In this document: positions 8,879-16,927 of the stretch, in pieces | Layout: each line of letters opens with the position of its first letter | Numbering within the stretch: the first letter of the stretch is position 1 | Origin: Pontiellaceae bacterium B1224 | GTDB lineage: Bacteria > Verrucomicrobiota > Kiritimatiellia > Kiritimatiellales > Pontiellaceae | NCBI GenBank assembly: GCA_029432815.1 | Contig: JAROBA010000011.1 | Location: 1 to 64,000, forward strand | Length of the DNA stretch: 64,000 nt | Reading direction: 5' to 3' | Program-made: the position numbers and the translations under genes | The notes under the pieces: model-generated | What the model was told of the DNA's origin: nothing | Databases searched by the model: none | The model's input: the letters and a program-made list of their open reading frames with translations, nothing else

Positions 8879-10366
8879 ATGATGATGAGCAAAAAGACTG
8901 CTTTAGGCGTTGCGCTGTTTTTAGTCGCGGTAGCGCATGCAAAAAAACCGAATATTATTTATCTGATGGCTGACGATCAGAGCAGCTATACCATGGGCTG
9001 TTACGGCAATGCGGATGTGCAGACGCCGAATCTTGACCGGCTTGCGGTCGACGGCATGGCGTTCGACAATCATTACGACACCACCGCCATCTGCATGGCC
9101 TCGCGGGCCACGGTGATGACCGGCATGTATGAATATAAGACCGGGTGCAATTTTGACCATGGCGAAATGATGACGGCTACCTGGGAAAAGTCGTATCCGA
9201 TCCTGTTGCGCGAAGCGGGCTATATGACCGCCTTTGCCGGTAAGTTCGGGTTTGAATTGCGCGATACGCCGGACGGACCGAAGCTTGAGCTTCCAGAGGA
9301 TGATTTCGACCGTTGGGGCGGCGGGCCGGGGCAGACGTCCTATAAAACAGCGCAGAATAAATCGATGGCGGCCTATGCCGAGAAATATCCGCATTCCACG
9401 CTTTCGTACGGGGCATTCGGACGCGACTTTATTGAGGAGGCGGTGAAAGCCGATAAGCCGTTTTGCCTTTCCATCAGTTTCAAGGCTCCGCACAGGCCCG
9501 TTCAGCCAGACCCGACGTTTAATGATGTTTATGCGGGAAAAACTTTTAAGAAGCCGGAAAACTATGGCCGCGAAAACGGCGAGCATTTTTCAAAGCAAAG
9601 CAAGCAGGATCGCCAGTACGACCGGTTTACATCGTGGGGCTACGCAAAAAAATACGACAAGGTAATGGCGAAATACCATCAGCAAATTTACGCCATTGAT
9701 GTCGCGGTCGGTATGATCCGCGAGGCGTTGGTGGAGCAGGGCGTGGCGGACAACACCGTCATTATCTACACCTCAGACAACGGATTTTTCTGCGGGTCGC
9801 ATGGCTATGGCTCCAAGGTGCTGCCCTACGAAGAAGCCACGCGTGTTCCAATGATTATCTATGATCCGCGGCATCCAGACTCTGGAAAAGAACGGCGCTC
9901 GGACGCGCTGACCGGAAATATTGATTTCGCGCCGACCATTCTGAAGCTCGCCGGACTTCCAATCCCTGGAAATATGGACGGAGCTGATTTGATGGAACTT
10001 TATGAAACGCCAGATGCTTCGATTCACGAATCGATTGCACTCGTGAATGTCTGGGGAAAAGCGCCCACACATGCGTTGGCCGTGGTGACGAAAGATATGA
10101 AATACATTCACTGGGGCTATGCGGCGGATGGCTTTGAGGTCACCGAGGAACTCTACCATTTAAACAAAGATCCGCTCGAGCTGACGAACCAATCCGGTAA
10201 TCCTGAATACAGTGCCGCCATCGAAAAGATGCGCAAGGCCTACGATAAGCATTTGGATCAGTGGAAGGCCGAGGCCGTCCCATACAATAACTATCAGGTC
10301 TTCGGGACCGTTTTCGATCGCAACACGCCCTGGGCGGATAAAGTGGAACTTTTGTCTGCTGAATAA
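8879..10366 (+). CDS. Secreted sulfatase (S1 family, CMASR motif)
   Basis: 495 residues; AAGGATCAC before the ATG at 8879. A signal peptide ([21 protein letters not shown]) is followed by [14 protein letters not shown] with the metal-binding Asp pair. Active-site signature [11 protein letters not shown] with the formylglycine Cys at residue 72: Ala replaces the usual Pro at the third position, a variant seen in some S1 subfamilies. Further markers are [16 protein letters not shown] and [13 protein letters not shown]. It is seven bases after the GH43 paralogue and ends the first operon. Near residue 361 the reading LPIPGN is encoded by an exact TTCCARNNNYTGGAA palindrome (9957-9971). Sulfatase assignment is firm; substrate unknown. 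Confidence 0.92.
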   Translation: MMMSKKTALGVALFLVAVAHAKKPNIIYLMADDQSSYTMGCYGNADVQTPNLDRLAVDGMAFDNHYDTTAICMASRATVMTGMYEYKTGCNFDHGEMMTATWEKSYPILLREAGYMTAFAGKFGFELRDTPDGPKLELPEDDFDRWGGGPGQTSYKTAQNKSMAAYAEKYPHSTLSYGAFGRDFIEEAVKADKPFCLSISFKAPHRPVQPDPTFNDVYAGKTFKKPENYGRENGEHFSKQSKQDRQYDRFTSWGYAKKYDKVMAKYHQQIYAIDVAVGMIREALVEQGVADNTVIIYTSDNGFFCGSHGYGSKVLPYEEATRVPMIIYDPRHPDSGKERRSDALTGNIDFAPTILKLAGLPIPGNMDGADLMELYETPDASIHESIALVNVWGKAPTHALAVVTKDMKYIHWGYAADGFEVTEELYHLNKDPLELTNQSGNPEYSAAIEKMRKAYDKHLDQWKAEAVPYNNYQVFGTVFDRNTPWADKVELLSAE

Positions 10367-10387
10367 ATAGAAGTGGGTGCCGCACTT

Positions 10388-10430
10388 TTCCAAGGGTTGG
10401 AACTTTTTGTAATTTTTCCAATCATTGGAA
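10388..10430. repeat. Two TTCCARNNNYTGGAA palindromes between genes
   Basis: Exact copies at 10388-10402 (centre AGGGT) and 10416-10430 (centre ATCAT), 28 bases apart, in the gap after the sulfatase. They are members of a palindrome family spread over the window inside and between genes. The pair could form hairpins, but no T-run follows, so a terminator role is doubtful. Confidence 0.85.
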
Positions 10431-10499
10431 AAAGCGGATCCATGAATTGCTGAATCAATTGGCGTTGTGATTGCCGCTCGGGATGACTATAACTCGCAT

Positions 10500-11093
10500 A
10501 TGTCTTCTTCCGACCATACTCGCTATTCGCTGCTGCAGCGCGCCCACGACACGGATGATGAAGAGGCGTGGAAACAATTTGTTCTTCATTACCGCCGCTT
10601 CATTGCGTTTATCCTGCGGCAGATCGGGGTGCGCGAAAATGATGTGGAGGATCTGACGCAACAGATCCTGCTGAACTTAACGCAGAAATTATCCACCTAC
10701 GATCGCAGCCGGTCGAGCTTTCGCACCTGGTTGGGGCACGTCATCCGTAATGCCGCCAAGATGCACTTTCGCCGGCAATCCAGCCGTCCGGTCGAAGTGT
10801 ATGAAACCCATTCCGATTTTTTGATTAACGGGATACTGCAGGAGTCGGATGTGGATCGGCTCATTTCAACCGAGTGGGAAGACTATATTGCCACGCAAGC
10901 GTTGGATCGCGTCCGGCAAACCTTTAAAGGCAAGGCGGTTGATGTTTTCGAGATGGGGCTGGAAGGATTATCCGCTCCGGAGATTGCTGAACAAACTGGC
11001 CTAACCGTCCCTTCGGTTTATAAGCTGCGAACCCGCGTGAAGCGAAAACTCTTTCTCGAAGTGAGGGCGCTGACGGAGGAGCTGGAAGGGTGA
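10500..11093 (+). CDS. ECF-type RNA polymerase sigma factor
   Basis: 197 residues from the ATG at 10500 (MSSSDHTRYSLL); the ribosome binding site is weak, and a start further upstream at 10467 is possible. Region 2 is seen in EAWKQFVLHYRRFIAFILRQ followed by VEDLTQQILLNL, and the FRTWLGHVIRNAAK segment follows. Region 4 is a helix-turn-helix near the C terminus: APEIAEQTGLTVPSVYKL. Such sigma factors redirect RNA polymerase to a small regulon. The stop overlaps the start of the kinase gene (GTGA at 11090-11093), so both proteins are translationally coupled. The pairing suggests that the kinase senses a signal and controls the sigma factor; the sugar-degradation genes nearby are possible targets, but this is inference. 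Confidence 0.85.
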   Translation: MSSSDHTRYSLLQRAHDTDDEEAWKQFVLHYRRFIAFILRQIGVRENDVEDLTQQILLNLTQKLSTYDRSRSSFRTWLGHVIRNAAKMHFRRQSSRPVEVYETHSDFLINGILQESDVDRLISTEWEDYIATQALDRVRQTFKGKAVDVFEMGLEGLSAPEIAEQTGLTVPSVYKLRTRVKRKLFLEVRALTEELEG

Positions 11094-13117
11094 GCTCGGA
11101 CTACCAACCGGATCGCCGGTTAAAGGGAATCTATTCCGCCGCGAATGCGCTGGGAGAGGTGGGCCTGGAATCGCTTTGCCCTTCGTTTGTTGAATTGTCC
11201 GAAAGTGACGATCGCTATCGTGATGACGAGGAGGTCGGGCGCGGGGCCTTGAAGCAGGTCTTCCGCACCTACGATGCGCATACGCATCGGTGGATTGCCA
11301 TGGCGCGTCTGCGGGAGGATCGCGGGGAAGATTTTTATGATCTGTTTATTCACGAAGCTTGGCTCGTTTCATCCCTGAGCCATCCCAATATTATCAAGGT
11401 TCACGACACGGGGGTGGATGCGGAAGGTCGGCCGTTTTTCACGATGGATCTGAAAAGCAATACCACGCTGGCCGATCTGGTTGAGGAGAGCGGGGCTGAG
11501 CTCAACACCTTGCTGCAGGTTTTTGAAAAGATTTGTGATGCCGTGGCCTATGCCCATTCGCGCGGGGTGCTTCATCTGGATCTGAAGCCGGATAATGTTC
11601 AGACCGATGCCTTTGGGGAGGTGCTCGTTTGCGACTGGGGCCTCGCCAAAGCGATGGATGAAATGGGCGAGAATGAGGACGAAGATTCATTCCTGATTCG
11701 TTCGCTGGGAGGAATGACCCTGTTGGGGCAAATCAAAGGCAGTCCTGGTTATATGGCGCCGGAGCAGGCCGATCCTGATCAACCAAAGGGTGTCGGGACG
11801 GATGTCTATGCCTTAGGCTGCATGCTCTATTTTCTGCTGACCGGGCAGGCACCTTATCAGGGCACCGCCGCCAAAATTCTTGAAGATACTGCCGCGTCCC
11901 GCGTGGTTTCCCCTCGGCTTAAATTTCCGAAACGGTACATCCCGGCCAGCCTCGATGCGGTGGTGATGAAGGCAATGGCCTTGAAGCCGGAAGATCGCTA
12001 TCAATCGGTCACGAATTTAAAGGCGGAGATTGATAAATATCTGGGGGGCTATGCCACCCGCGCGGAAGAGTCCGGCTTTTTCAAAGAGGCCCGGCTCTTT
12101 ATTGCCCGCAATCGGATTCCAACCCTGATCACGGTGAGTTCTTTCCTCGTTCTGAGTGTGATGGGTGTGCTTTTTATTCAGCATTTAAGCCGCCAGAAAC
12201 AGGCGACTGAACTGGAGCGGGGGCGGGCGGATCAGCTTGATTCAGAATATGCCGCCTATGTTGAAGAGACGCTGGATGGTCACAAAGAGTTGGCCGACAC
12301 ATTGGCCACCTCCGTACGCCGTTTGGTGGAGGTTTCGATTTTAGAACGTCCCATAGAAACGGTGGATCAGTGCCGTAAAATGGTCGAAGTGGCCTTGCAG
12401 CAGGATCCTGGAAACGCGGACGCGTATGGCGAGCATTTTGCATTGGATTGTCTGGTGCTGGATCACAGGGCAGCGCTGCAGCGGCCCGATAGTATTAAGA
12501 ATCGCTTACAGTACCCACGCTTTATCCGGTTTGTGGAGGCCTTTCCAGAATTTGATTTTTCACGTCAGAAAAGGCCTTCGATTGAAGCGTTAACGGACTA
12601 TTTCAAACAGGCCCGAATTCTGAATCCGGAGCACGTGTGGCATATGGAGCGCGTTTTGGCGTATGATTATGCGTCGCGGCGGGACAAGCGCGGCTATGCA
12701 CCTGCGGTTGAGGCCGTGCTGCAATATCAGCACGAGGGGCCTGACCATCTGAAACTTTCACACTACGCGCGTACCTCAGTGGTTTCTCTATGGTCGGATC
12801 GGGATGTGCGCCTGATCCTGTCCGGGTGGAACGGGCCATGTCTATTACGGTTTCTGCCCTTCCGATTTCTGGAACTGGATATTGCGGGAACGTTTCCATT
12901 GGCCGATCTGGCGGACCTTCCGATTGAGTCGCTCGATATAAGCCGATCGCCGCAGATTGAGCTGGGCAGATCGGTCAGCCTTCCGCAACTTCGCCGCCTC
13001 ATTGTCCAGCCCGGACAGTTTCCCGAAAACGAGTTGCGCAAAAAAATCCAATCCAATGAGCCCTATGAAATTGTTGAAGCCGCTCCCGATGCTATGAATG
13101 GCTACTCGGCGGAATAG
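11090..13117 (+). CDS. Membrane Ser/Thr protein kinase with relocated lysine
   Basis: 675 residues starting at GTG 11090, overlapping the sigma factor stop. Kinase domain at about residues 45-335: glycine loop GRGALKQV (50-57), Glu89 in helix C, catalytic loop HLDLKPDNV (Asp164, Lys166), DWG in place of DFG (Asp182), YMAPEQ and DVYALGCMLYFLLTG. The beta-3 lysine of the VAIK motif is absent: IAMARL has Ala72 there. A lysine sits inside the glycine loop instead (Lys55), the arrangement of eukaryotic WNK kinases, so activity is plausible. A membrane segment follows (about 346-365, LITVSSFLVLSVMGVLFI), then a coiled-coil-like linker and an extracytoplasmic region ending in leucine-rich-like strands (SLPQLRRLIV). 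A decayed copy of this tail lies at 14239-14376. Confidence 0.9.
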   Translation: MSSDYQPDRRLKGIYSAANALGEVGLESLCPSFVELSESDDRYRDDEEVGRGALKQVFRTYDAHTHRWIAMARLREDRGEDFYDLFIHEAWLVSSLSHPNIIKVHDTGVDAEGRPFFTMDLKSNTTLADLVEESGAELNTLLQVFEKICDAVAYAHSRGVLHLDLKPDNVQTDAFGEVLVCDWGLAKAMDEMGENEDEDSFLIRSLGGMTLLGQIKGSPGYMAPEQADPDQPKGVGTDVYALGCMLYFLLTGQAPYQGTAAKILEDTAASRVVSPRLKFPKRYIPASLDAVVMKAMALKPEDRYQSVTNLKAEIDKYLGGYATRAEESGFFKEARLFIARNRIPTLITVSSFLVLSVMGVLFIQHLSRQKQATELERGRADQLDSEYAAYVEETLDGHKELADTLATSVRRLVEVSILERPIETVDQCRKMVEVALQQDPGNADAYGEHFALDCLVLDHRAALQRPDSIKNRLQYPRFIRFVEAFPEFDFSRQKRPSIEALTDYFKQARILNPEHVWHMERVLAYDYASRRDKRGYAPAVEAVLQYQHEGPDHLKLSHYARTSVVSLWSDRDVRLILSGWNGPCLLRFLPFRFLELDIAGTFPLADLADLPIESLDISRSPQIELGRSVSLPQLRRLIVQPGQFPENELRKKIQSNEPYEIVEAAPDAMNGYSAE

Positions 13118-13182
13118 CGATTTATTTGCCACGAAAGAACACATAGAACGCAAAGGAAAATCCTATTCGAAAAAGGTAGAGC

Positions 13183-13429
13183 CGGGTTGTCCCAACCCGC
13201 CGCACGGTTGCGCGGCTTTGCGTGCGGGGGCAGGCGGGACGCCCGCGATACCGTTCACACCGCCGACCGATCCGCCGGGCGCCCGATGGGGCATCAGGCC
13301 TACAGCGTGCGGGATCACACACCATGTAGGCCGGGGCCCCGACCCGGCGCGCGTCCGCACCGCCCGCACGAACCGCACCCCGCACCGCCGACCGATCCAC
13401 CGGGCACCCGATGGGGCATCGGGCTTACA
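13183..13429. repeat. REP-like palindromes and direct repeats beside RAYT
   Basis: A GC-rich block. CGGGTTG-TCC-CAACCCG (13183-13199) is a perfect hairpin. Two 44-base direct copies at 13261-13304 and 13386-13429 differ at four positions, and each carries the CCCGATGGGGCATCGGG type of hairpin. An inverted relative, starting TGTAGGCCGGGGCCCCGAC, lies between them at about 13325. The second direct copy overlaps the 3' end of the transposase gene. These look like the REP sequences mobilised by the neighbouring RAYT. The gap before the block (about 13125-13160) holds a dispersed-repeat-like sequence (CCACGAAAGAACACATAGAA) and no gene. Confidence 0.7.
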
Positions 13430-13889
13430 TCTCGGACCCATCGAAACGATTGAACCGTTGGGCGTATGGCCAATCGTCGGGATGTTTAACCAGTCCTGCG
13501 CGAACCGGGTTCATGCGAATGTATTCCCATTTTTCCGACCGGCTTTCATCGCTTCGCAAAACATGGTCGAAGAATCCTGCCTGCCATTTGAATCGGCGCC
13601 GGCCCACCATGACCTTGAAGGCCTTGATCCATTGCCCAACCGTGGTTTTTGAGTCGGGCGTGATGGTAACGATCAAATGCTCGTGATCCGTCATCCGCGT
13701 GTAGCAATCCACATACACTCCATACCGTTCAGGCGATTCATCAGAAAAGTTCCGGGCATTTTCCATGGTTTCGGCATTATCAAGCAATCGAGCCCGCCCA
13801 TCCGTACACAGGGTTAGGTAATAGGCCGGTGCCGAATCGAAGATGCGATCCAACCGCCGTTGACGGCGAGGTTGTTGGGGATTAGACAT
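13425..13889 (-). CDS. REP-associated tyrosine transposase (RAYT, Y1/IS200-like)
   Basis: 154 residues from the ATG at 13889; a start at 13925 would add 12 residues, and neither has a clear ribosome binding site. The fold is that of the single-domain Y1 HUH transposases: the two-histidine motif reads DHEHL (His69, His71) and the catalytic tyrosine is Tyr123 in WEYIRMNPVRAGLV. GFFDHVLRSDES matches the RAYT pattern before the active tyrosine. Instead of the common MPNHVHLL the histidine motif has Glu between the histidines. Such enzymes nick and move REP palindromes as single-stranded DNA. Flanking GC-rich repeats on both sides support this. It sits between a complete kinase gene and a leftover kinase tail. 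Confidence 0.8.
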   Translation of the reverse strand: MSNPQQPRRQRRLDRIFDSAPAYYLTLCTDGRARLLDNAETMENARNFSDESPERYGVYVDCYTRMTDHEHLIVTITPDSKTTVGQWIKAFKVMVGRRRFKWQAGFFDHVLRSDESRSEKWEYIRMNPVRAGLVKHPDDWPYAQRFNRFDGSEM

Positions 13890-13938
13890 GGCGCGAATCG
13901 TATCGGCCAGCCCGTGGCCGTGCAATGCAATTCCCTAT

Positions 13939-13963
13939 TGTAGGCCGGTTTCCCGACTCGGCG
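13939..13963. repeat. REP-like element upstream of RAYT
   Basis: Starts TGTAGGCCGG and continues to CCCGACTCGGCG; it matches the element at about 13325 (TGTAGGCCGG...CCCGACCCGGCG). It lies about 50 bases before the transposase start, giving the gene REP-like sequences on both sides. Confidence 0.55.
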
Positions 13964-14027
13964 TGTGTTTGAAAGCGCAGTCGAGCCTGCGCACTAAAGA
14001 AATCCTCGCCATCAAACCAGGCGCAGC

Positions 14028-14085
14028 GCATTCGACTCAGCGGCACTCCGGTTCTGCGGACGCGGAGTGCCGATGAGTCGAATGC
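14028..14085. repeat. 23-base inverted repeat
   Basis: Arms at 14028-14050 and 14063-14085, each 23 bases with one mismatch, around a 12-base loop. The left arm begins GCATTCGACTCAGCGGCACT. It is long and GC-rich, with no T-run, so it looks like a mobile or REP-type palindrome, not a terminator. The rest of 13964-14238 shows no gene. Confidence 0.75.
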
Positions 14086-14238
14086 CGTGGCGTTAGTGCG
14101 GTGCGACAGAGCGGACGGCTGGGGACAGCCTTCCCTACCTCGTGATTGAACGCAGGGTCAGAATAATTGCATGCAAAATGAGGAACGGTCCGAGCGCATT
14201 GAGAATACCAATATTTTGGATAATACCCCGTCGCCGAA

Positions 14239-14376
14239 CTTCCTCAGCTTCGCAGGTTGATCGTAAACGCCGGGCAGTTCAGTGAGTTCCAATTACGTGA
14301 AAAGATTCTATCCAATGCGCAGTTCGAGATCGTGACTGTCGGACCGGAAGTCCAGAAATCTATTTTCCCGGAATAG
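14239..14376 (+). pseudogene. Remnant of a second kinase C-terminal tail
   Basis: Translating 14239-14376 gives 45 residues and a stop (TAG 14374-14376) that align with the last 45 residues of the kinase ending at 13117: LPQLRRLIVNAGQF against LPQLRRLIVQPGQF, then QLREKILSNAQFEIV against ELRKKIQSNEPYEIV. There is a stop a few codons upstream in the same frame and no start, so it is dead. It shows that a second, diverged kinase gene once ended here, or that the kinase gene was partly duplicated, with the transposase and REP block now lying between the two tails. Nothing else is seen from 14377 to the next gene. Confidence 0.8.
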
Positions 14377-14542
14377 ACGGCATGGGTGACCTGCATTTTT
14401 ATTCAATTGCTTTGTTTTGCTGAGAAACAGCGAGTAAAGTCTTGCCCGTTATTGGGTTTTATAATTTTGCACAGGGGAAATTGCGGACAACTTCGAGCGG
14501 TTGTTGGAGAATTAGCTGTCAGGGAAACGAAGGAAACCAGTC

Positions 14543-15958
14543 ATGGATAAAGGAATAATTAAATGTCCGCATTGCGGGAAAGAGTTCGCGATTGAGGATG
14601 CCGGGTACGCGGATATTCTGAAGCAGGTTCGTGATAGCGAATTCGAGCAGCAGTTGGATGAACGGCTTAAGCTGGCCGAGACGGATAAGAATAATGCGGT
14701 TGAGCTTGCCAGGGAAAAGGTCAGTAGCGAAATGCAAAAGGCTGCCGCGGCGAAGGACGCTACGATTCAAGAGCTAAAGGCGAAGCTGGATGCCGGAGTG
14801 GTCGAGCAAAAACTTGCGGTGACTCAGGCTCTCAGTATCGTGGAAAAAGAACGCGATGAGCTGGCCAATGCATTGAAGCAGGCGAAGCAGGACAACGAAG
14901 CTGCGGCGAAGCTGGCCGAGGCTAAGCTTTTGCAGGAGCTTCAGGAGACGGCTGCAAAGAAGGATGCGGAGATTCATAACCTACAGTCGAAGCTGGAGGC
15001 TAACGAAGTTGCGCAGAAGCTGGCGATCACGGAGGCCGTCAACGGGGTTGAGAAGGAACGCGACGAACTGAAGAACGGTCTTAAGCAGGCAGAGCTTGAA
15101 AAGCAACTCGCCGAGAAGTCGCTCAAAGATAAGTACGAGACGCAGATTAAAGATCGGGATGATGCCATTGAGCGTCTCCGGGATATGAAAGCCCGCCTGT
15201 CGACCAAGATGGTTGGTGAAACACTCGAACAGCATTGTGAGACCGAGTTTAACCGCATTCGGGCGACCGCATTTCCAAGAGCCTACTTCGAGAAGGACAA
15301 CGATGCCAGCTCGGGCAGCAAGGGCGACTACATTTTTCGTGATTTAGACGAAGCGGGCACAGAGATCGTTTCCGTCATGTTTGAAATGAAGAATGAAAAC
15401 GACACGACGGCTACGAAGAAAAAGAATGAAGATTTTCTGAAGGAGCTCGATAAGGATCGCGCAGAAAAAGGGTGCGAGTATGCAGTGCTGGTTTCCCTGC
15501 TGGAACCGGATAGTGAGCTCTACAACACGGGAATTGTTGATGTGTTTCACCGTTATCCCAAAATGTACGTGGTTCGTCCGCAGTTTTTTATTCCCATTAT
15601 TACGCTGTTACGGAATGCCGCGATGAACTCGCTTGAATACAAAGCCGAGCTTGCGCTGGTTAAAGCACAGAATGTTGATATCACAACCTTCGAAAGCGAC
15701 CTCGATAAATTCAAGACCGCATTCGGGAAAAACTACGATCTTGCATCCAGAAAGTTCCAAACGGCCATTGATGAGATCGATAAGTCAATCAATCATCTTC
15801 AGAAGACGAAAGATGCGCTAATTGGCACGGACCGGAACCTTCGTCTCGCAAACGACAAGGCGCAGAATGTTACGGTGAAAAAACTGACTCGCCGCAACCC
15901 TACGATGGCATCCATGTTTGAGAAATTAGAGGATAACGAACCTGCCGAGGGTGAATAG
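14543..15958 (+). CDS. DUF2130 family protein
   Basis: 471 residues. The N terminus is a half zinc ribbon ([14 protein letters not shown]). Residues about 30-230 are a long coiled coil rich in Lys, Glu and Ala containing two internally similar blocks ([19 protein letters not shown] and [19 protein letters not shown]). The C-terminal half is the DUF2130 domain: [54 protein letters not shown] and a PQFFIPII segment, with a nuclease-like D...EMK arrangement of acidic and lysine residues. There is no signal peptide, so it is cytosolic. The family's function is not established; the core suggests a PD-(D/E)XK-type fold. It stands alone in the accessory stretch between the transposase and the broken Fic gene. 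Confidence 0.85.
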   Translation: MDKGIIKCPHCGKEFAIEDAGYADILKQVRDSEFEQQLDERLKLAETDKNNAVELAREKVSSEMQKAAAAKDATIQELKAKLDAGVVEQKLAVTQALSIVEKERDELANALKQAKQDNEAAAKLAEAKLLQELQETAAKKDAEIHNLQSKLEANEVAQKLAITEAVNGVEKERDELKNGLKQAELEKQLAEKSLKDKYETQIKDRDDAIERLRDMKARLSTKMVGETLEQHCETEFNRIRATAFPRAYFEKDNDASSGSKGDYIFRDLDEAGTEIVSVMFEMKNENDTTATKKKNEDFLKELDKDRAEKGCEYAVLVSLLEPDSELYNTGIVDVFHRYPKMYVVRPQFFIPIITLLRNAAMNSLEYKAELALVKAQNVDITTFESDLDKFKTAFGKNYDLASRKFQTAIDEIDKSINHLQKTKDALIGTDRNLRLANDKAQNVTVKKLTRRNPTMASMFEKLEDNEPAEGE

Positions 15959-16044
15959 ATAAAGGTTATGCTGGATGAAAACGAGGTGCGAAGGAAGCGT
16001 ATCCAGGCAGAATCAGTACGCTTCGTTCGTGCCTATAGCTCCTC

Positions 16045-16637
16045 GGTTTAAATTCGCTATAGCCTTCGTAGTAATAGCTGACATCAATGCCTTTCATGAA
16101 CAGGGCTCGGTCGTCCACTTTGTCTGTTAAGGCTTGTTTTAACAGGACTTTGATCTCGACGTCTTTGACGACACTGCGCTACATGGCAGAGAGGTATTCT
16201 TCTTTATTGACCTGGTTCCAATCCACCACCTGTCGGATCTCTTTTTTCAGGATTAAATCAAGCCAGATGCGGGTGGTTCGGCCGTTGCCTTCGCGGAAGG
16301 GGTGGGCAATGTTCATCTCGACATATTTTTCGATAATTTCATCAAAATCACTCTGGGGCAGGGCATCGATATGTTCCAGAGATGGCTCCAAATACATCAG
16401 CGGTGCGAATTGGAAATCACCCTTGGCCATATTCTCGGTACGAATTTTACCCGCAAAATCATAGATCTCATCAAATAGGTAGGCATGGATAAAGGCGAGT
16501 CCCTCAAAGGTGTCGACCTTAACTTTGGCGATTTCGCCCGAATCAAACATCTCTTTGGCTTTTTGCTTACTGAGCCGTTCCTCGGCTTTGGATAGCTCGA
16601 TTTGATCAGTGATATTTAATTTGTTGTCTAATATCAT
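16045..16637 (-). pseudogene. Fic family protein, interrupted by an in-frame stop
   Basis: The frame starts at the ATG at 16637 and encodes the complete Fic signature HPFREGNGRTTRIW (His112), which transfers AMP or a similar group to target proteins. It hits TAG at 16181-16179 after EEYLSAM. The same frame continues beyond the stop without a shift (RSVVKDVEIKVLL, then DKVDDRALFMKGIDVSYYYE) to about 16045, which is the normal C-terminal region of this family. A single change of GAG to TAG would explain it. The truncated product keeps the catalytic motif and may still be stable, but the gene looks inactivated. The exact end of the former gene is uncertain, as the frame stays open past 16045. 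Confidence 0.8.
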
Positions 16638-16863
16638 GCGTTAGTTCCTTCAAGCTCCTCTAGCAAGAGTATCAATATCGACTTCGATATAGCGGGCAAA
16701 TTTTCCCCTGATAAAACGATAGAGGCGCGCACGTTATGGGCATTTAAATGTACCTTATAAGACTGAATAATCAAGTGCCATTGCCTGTTTCGGCTGTGTT
16801 TAGACTGGTTTGTATCGTTTTTATGCCAGTTGATCTAATGATAATATTTTTTTCACTTAACGT

Positions 16864-16901
16864 GTCTCGATCGATCAAATCGGCGCATATAGATCGGTGT
16901 A
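16864..16901 (+). promoter_or_regulatory. Conserved upstream element, copy 1
   Basis: GTCTCGATCG, four variable bases, AATCGGCGCATATAGATC, one variable base, then GTGTA. The same layout recurs at 40505-40542, with 33 of 38 positions identical. It ends 26 bases before the start codon of the family A gene that opens the second cluster. Similar distance to the start codon in both places suggests a shared promoter plus regulator site. The rest of the 16638-16863 gap is AT-rich with no gene seen. Confidence 0.65.
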
Positions 16902-16927
16902 ACCATAGAATTTTAAAGTGGAGCGTG

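Noticed and set aside
10140-10421. Small minus-strand frame with the reading KVPTLGKV
   Set aside because: It arises from translating the dispersed palindromes and the antisense of the sulfatase end; such peptides recur wherever the palindrome lies.
13098-13652. 184-residue plus-strand frame over the REP block and transposase
   Set aside because: It is Pro/Arg-rich low-quality translation of GC-rich repeats and is antisense to the transposase.
14543-15958. DUF2130 and Fic genes as a defence island
   Set aside because: No restriction, helicase or abortive-infection partner is adjacent, and the Fic gene is broken, so a defence system cannot be supported.
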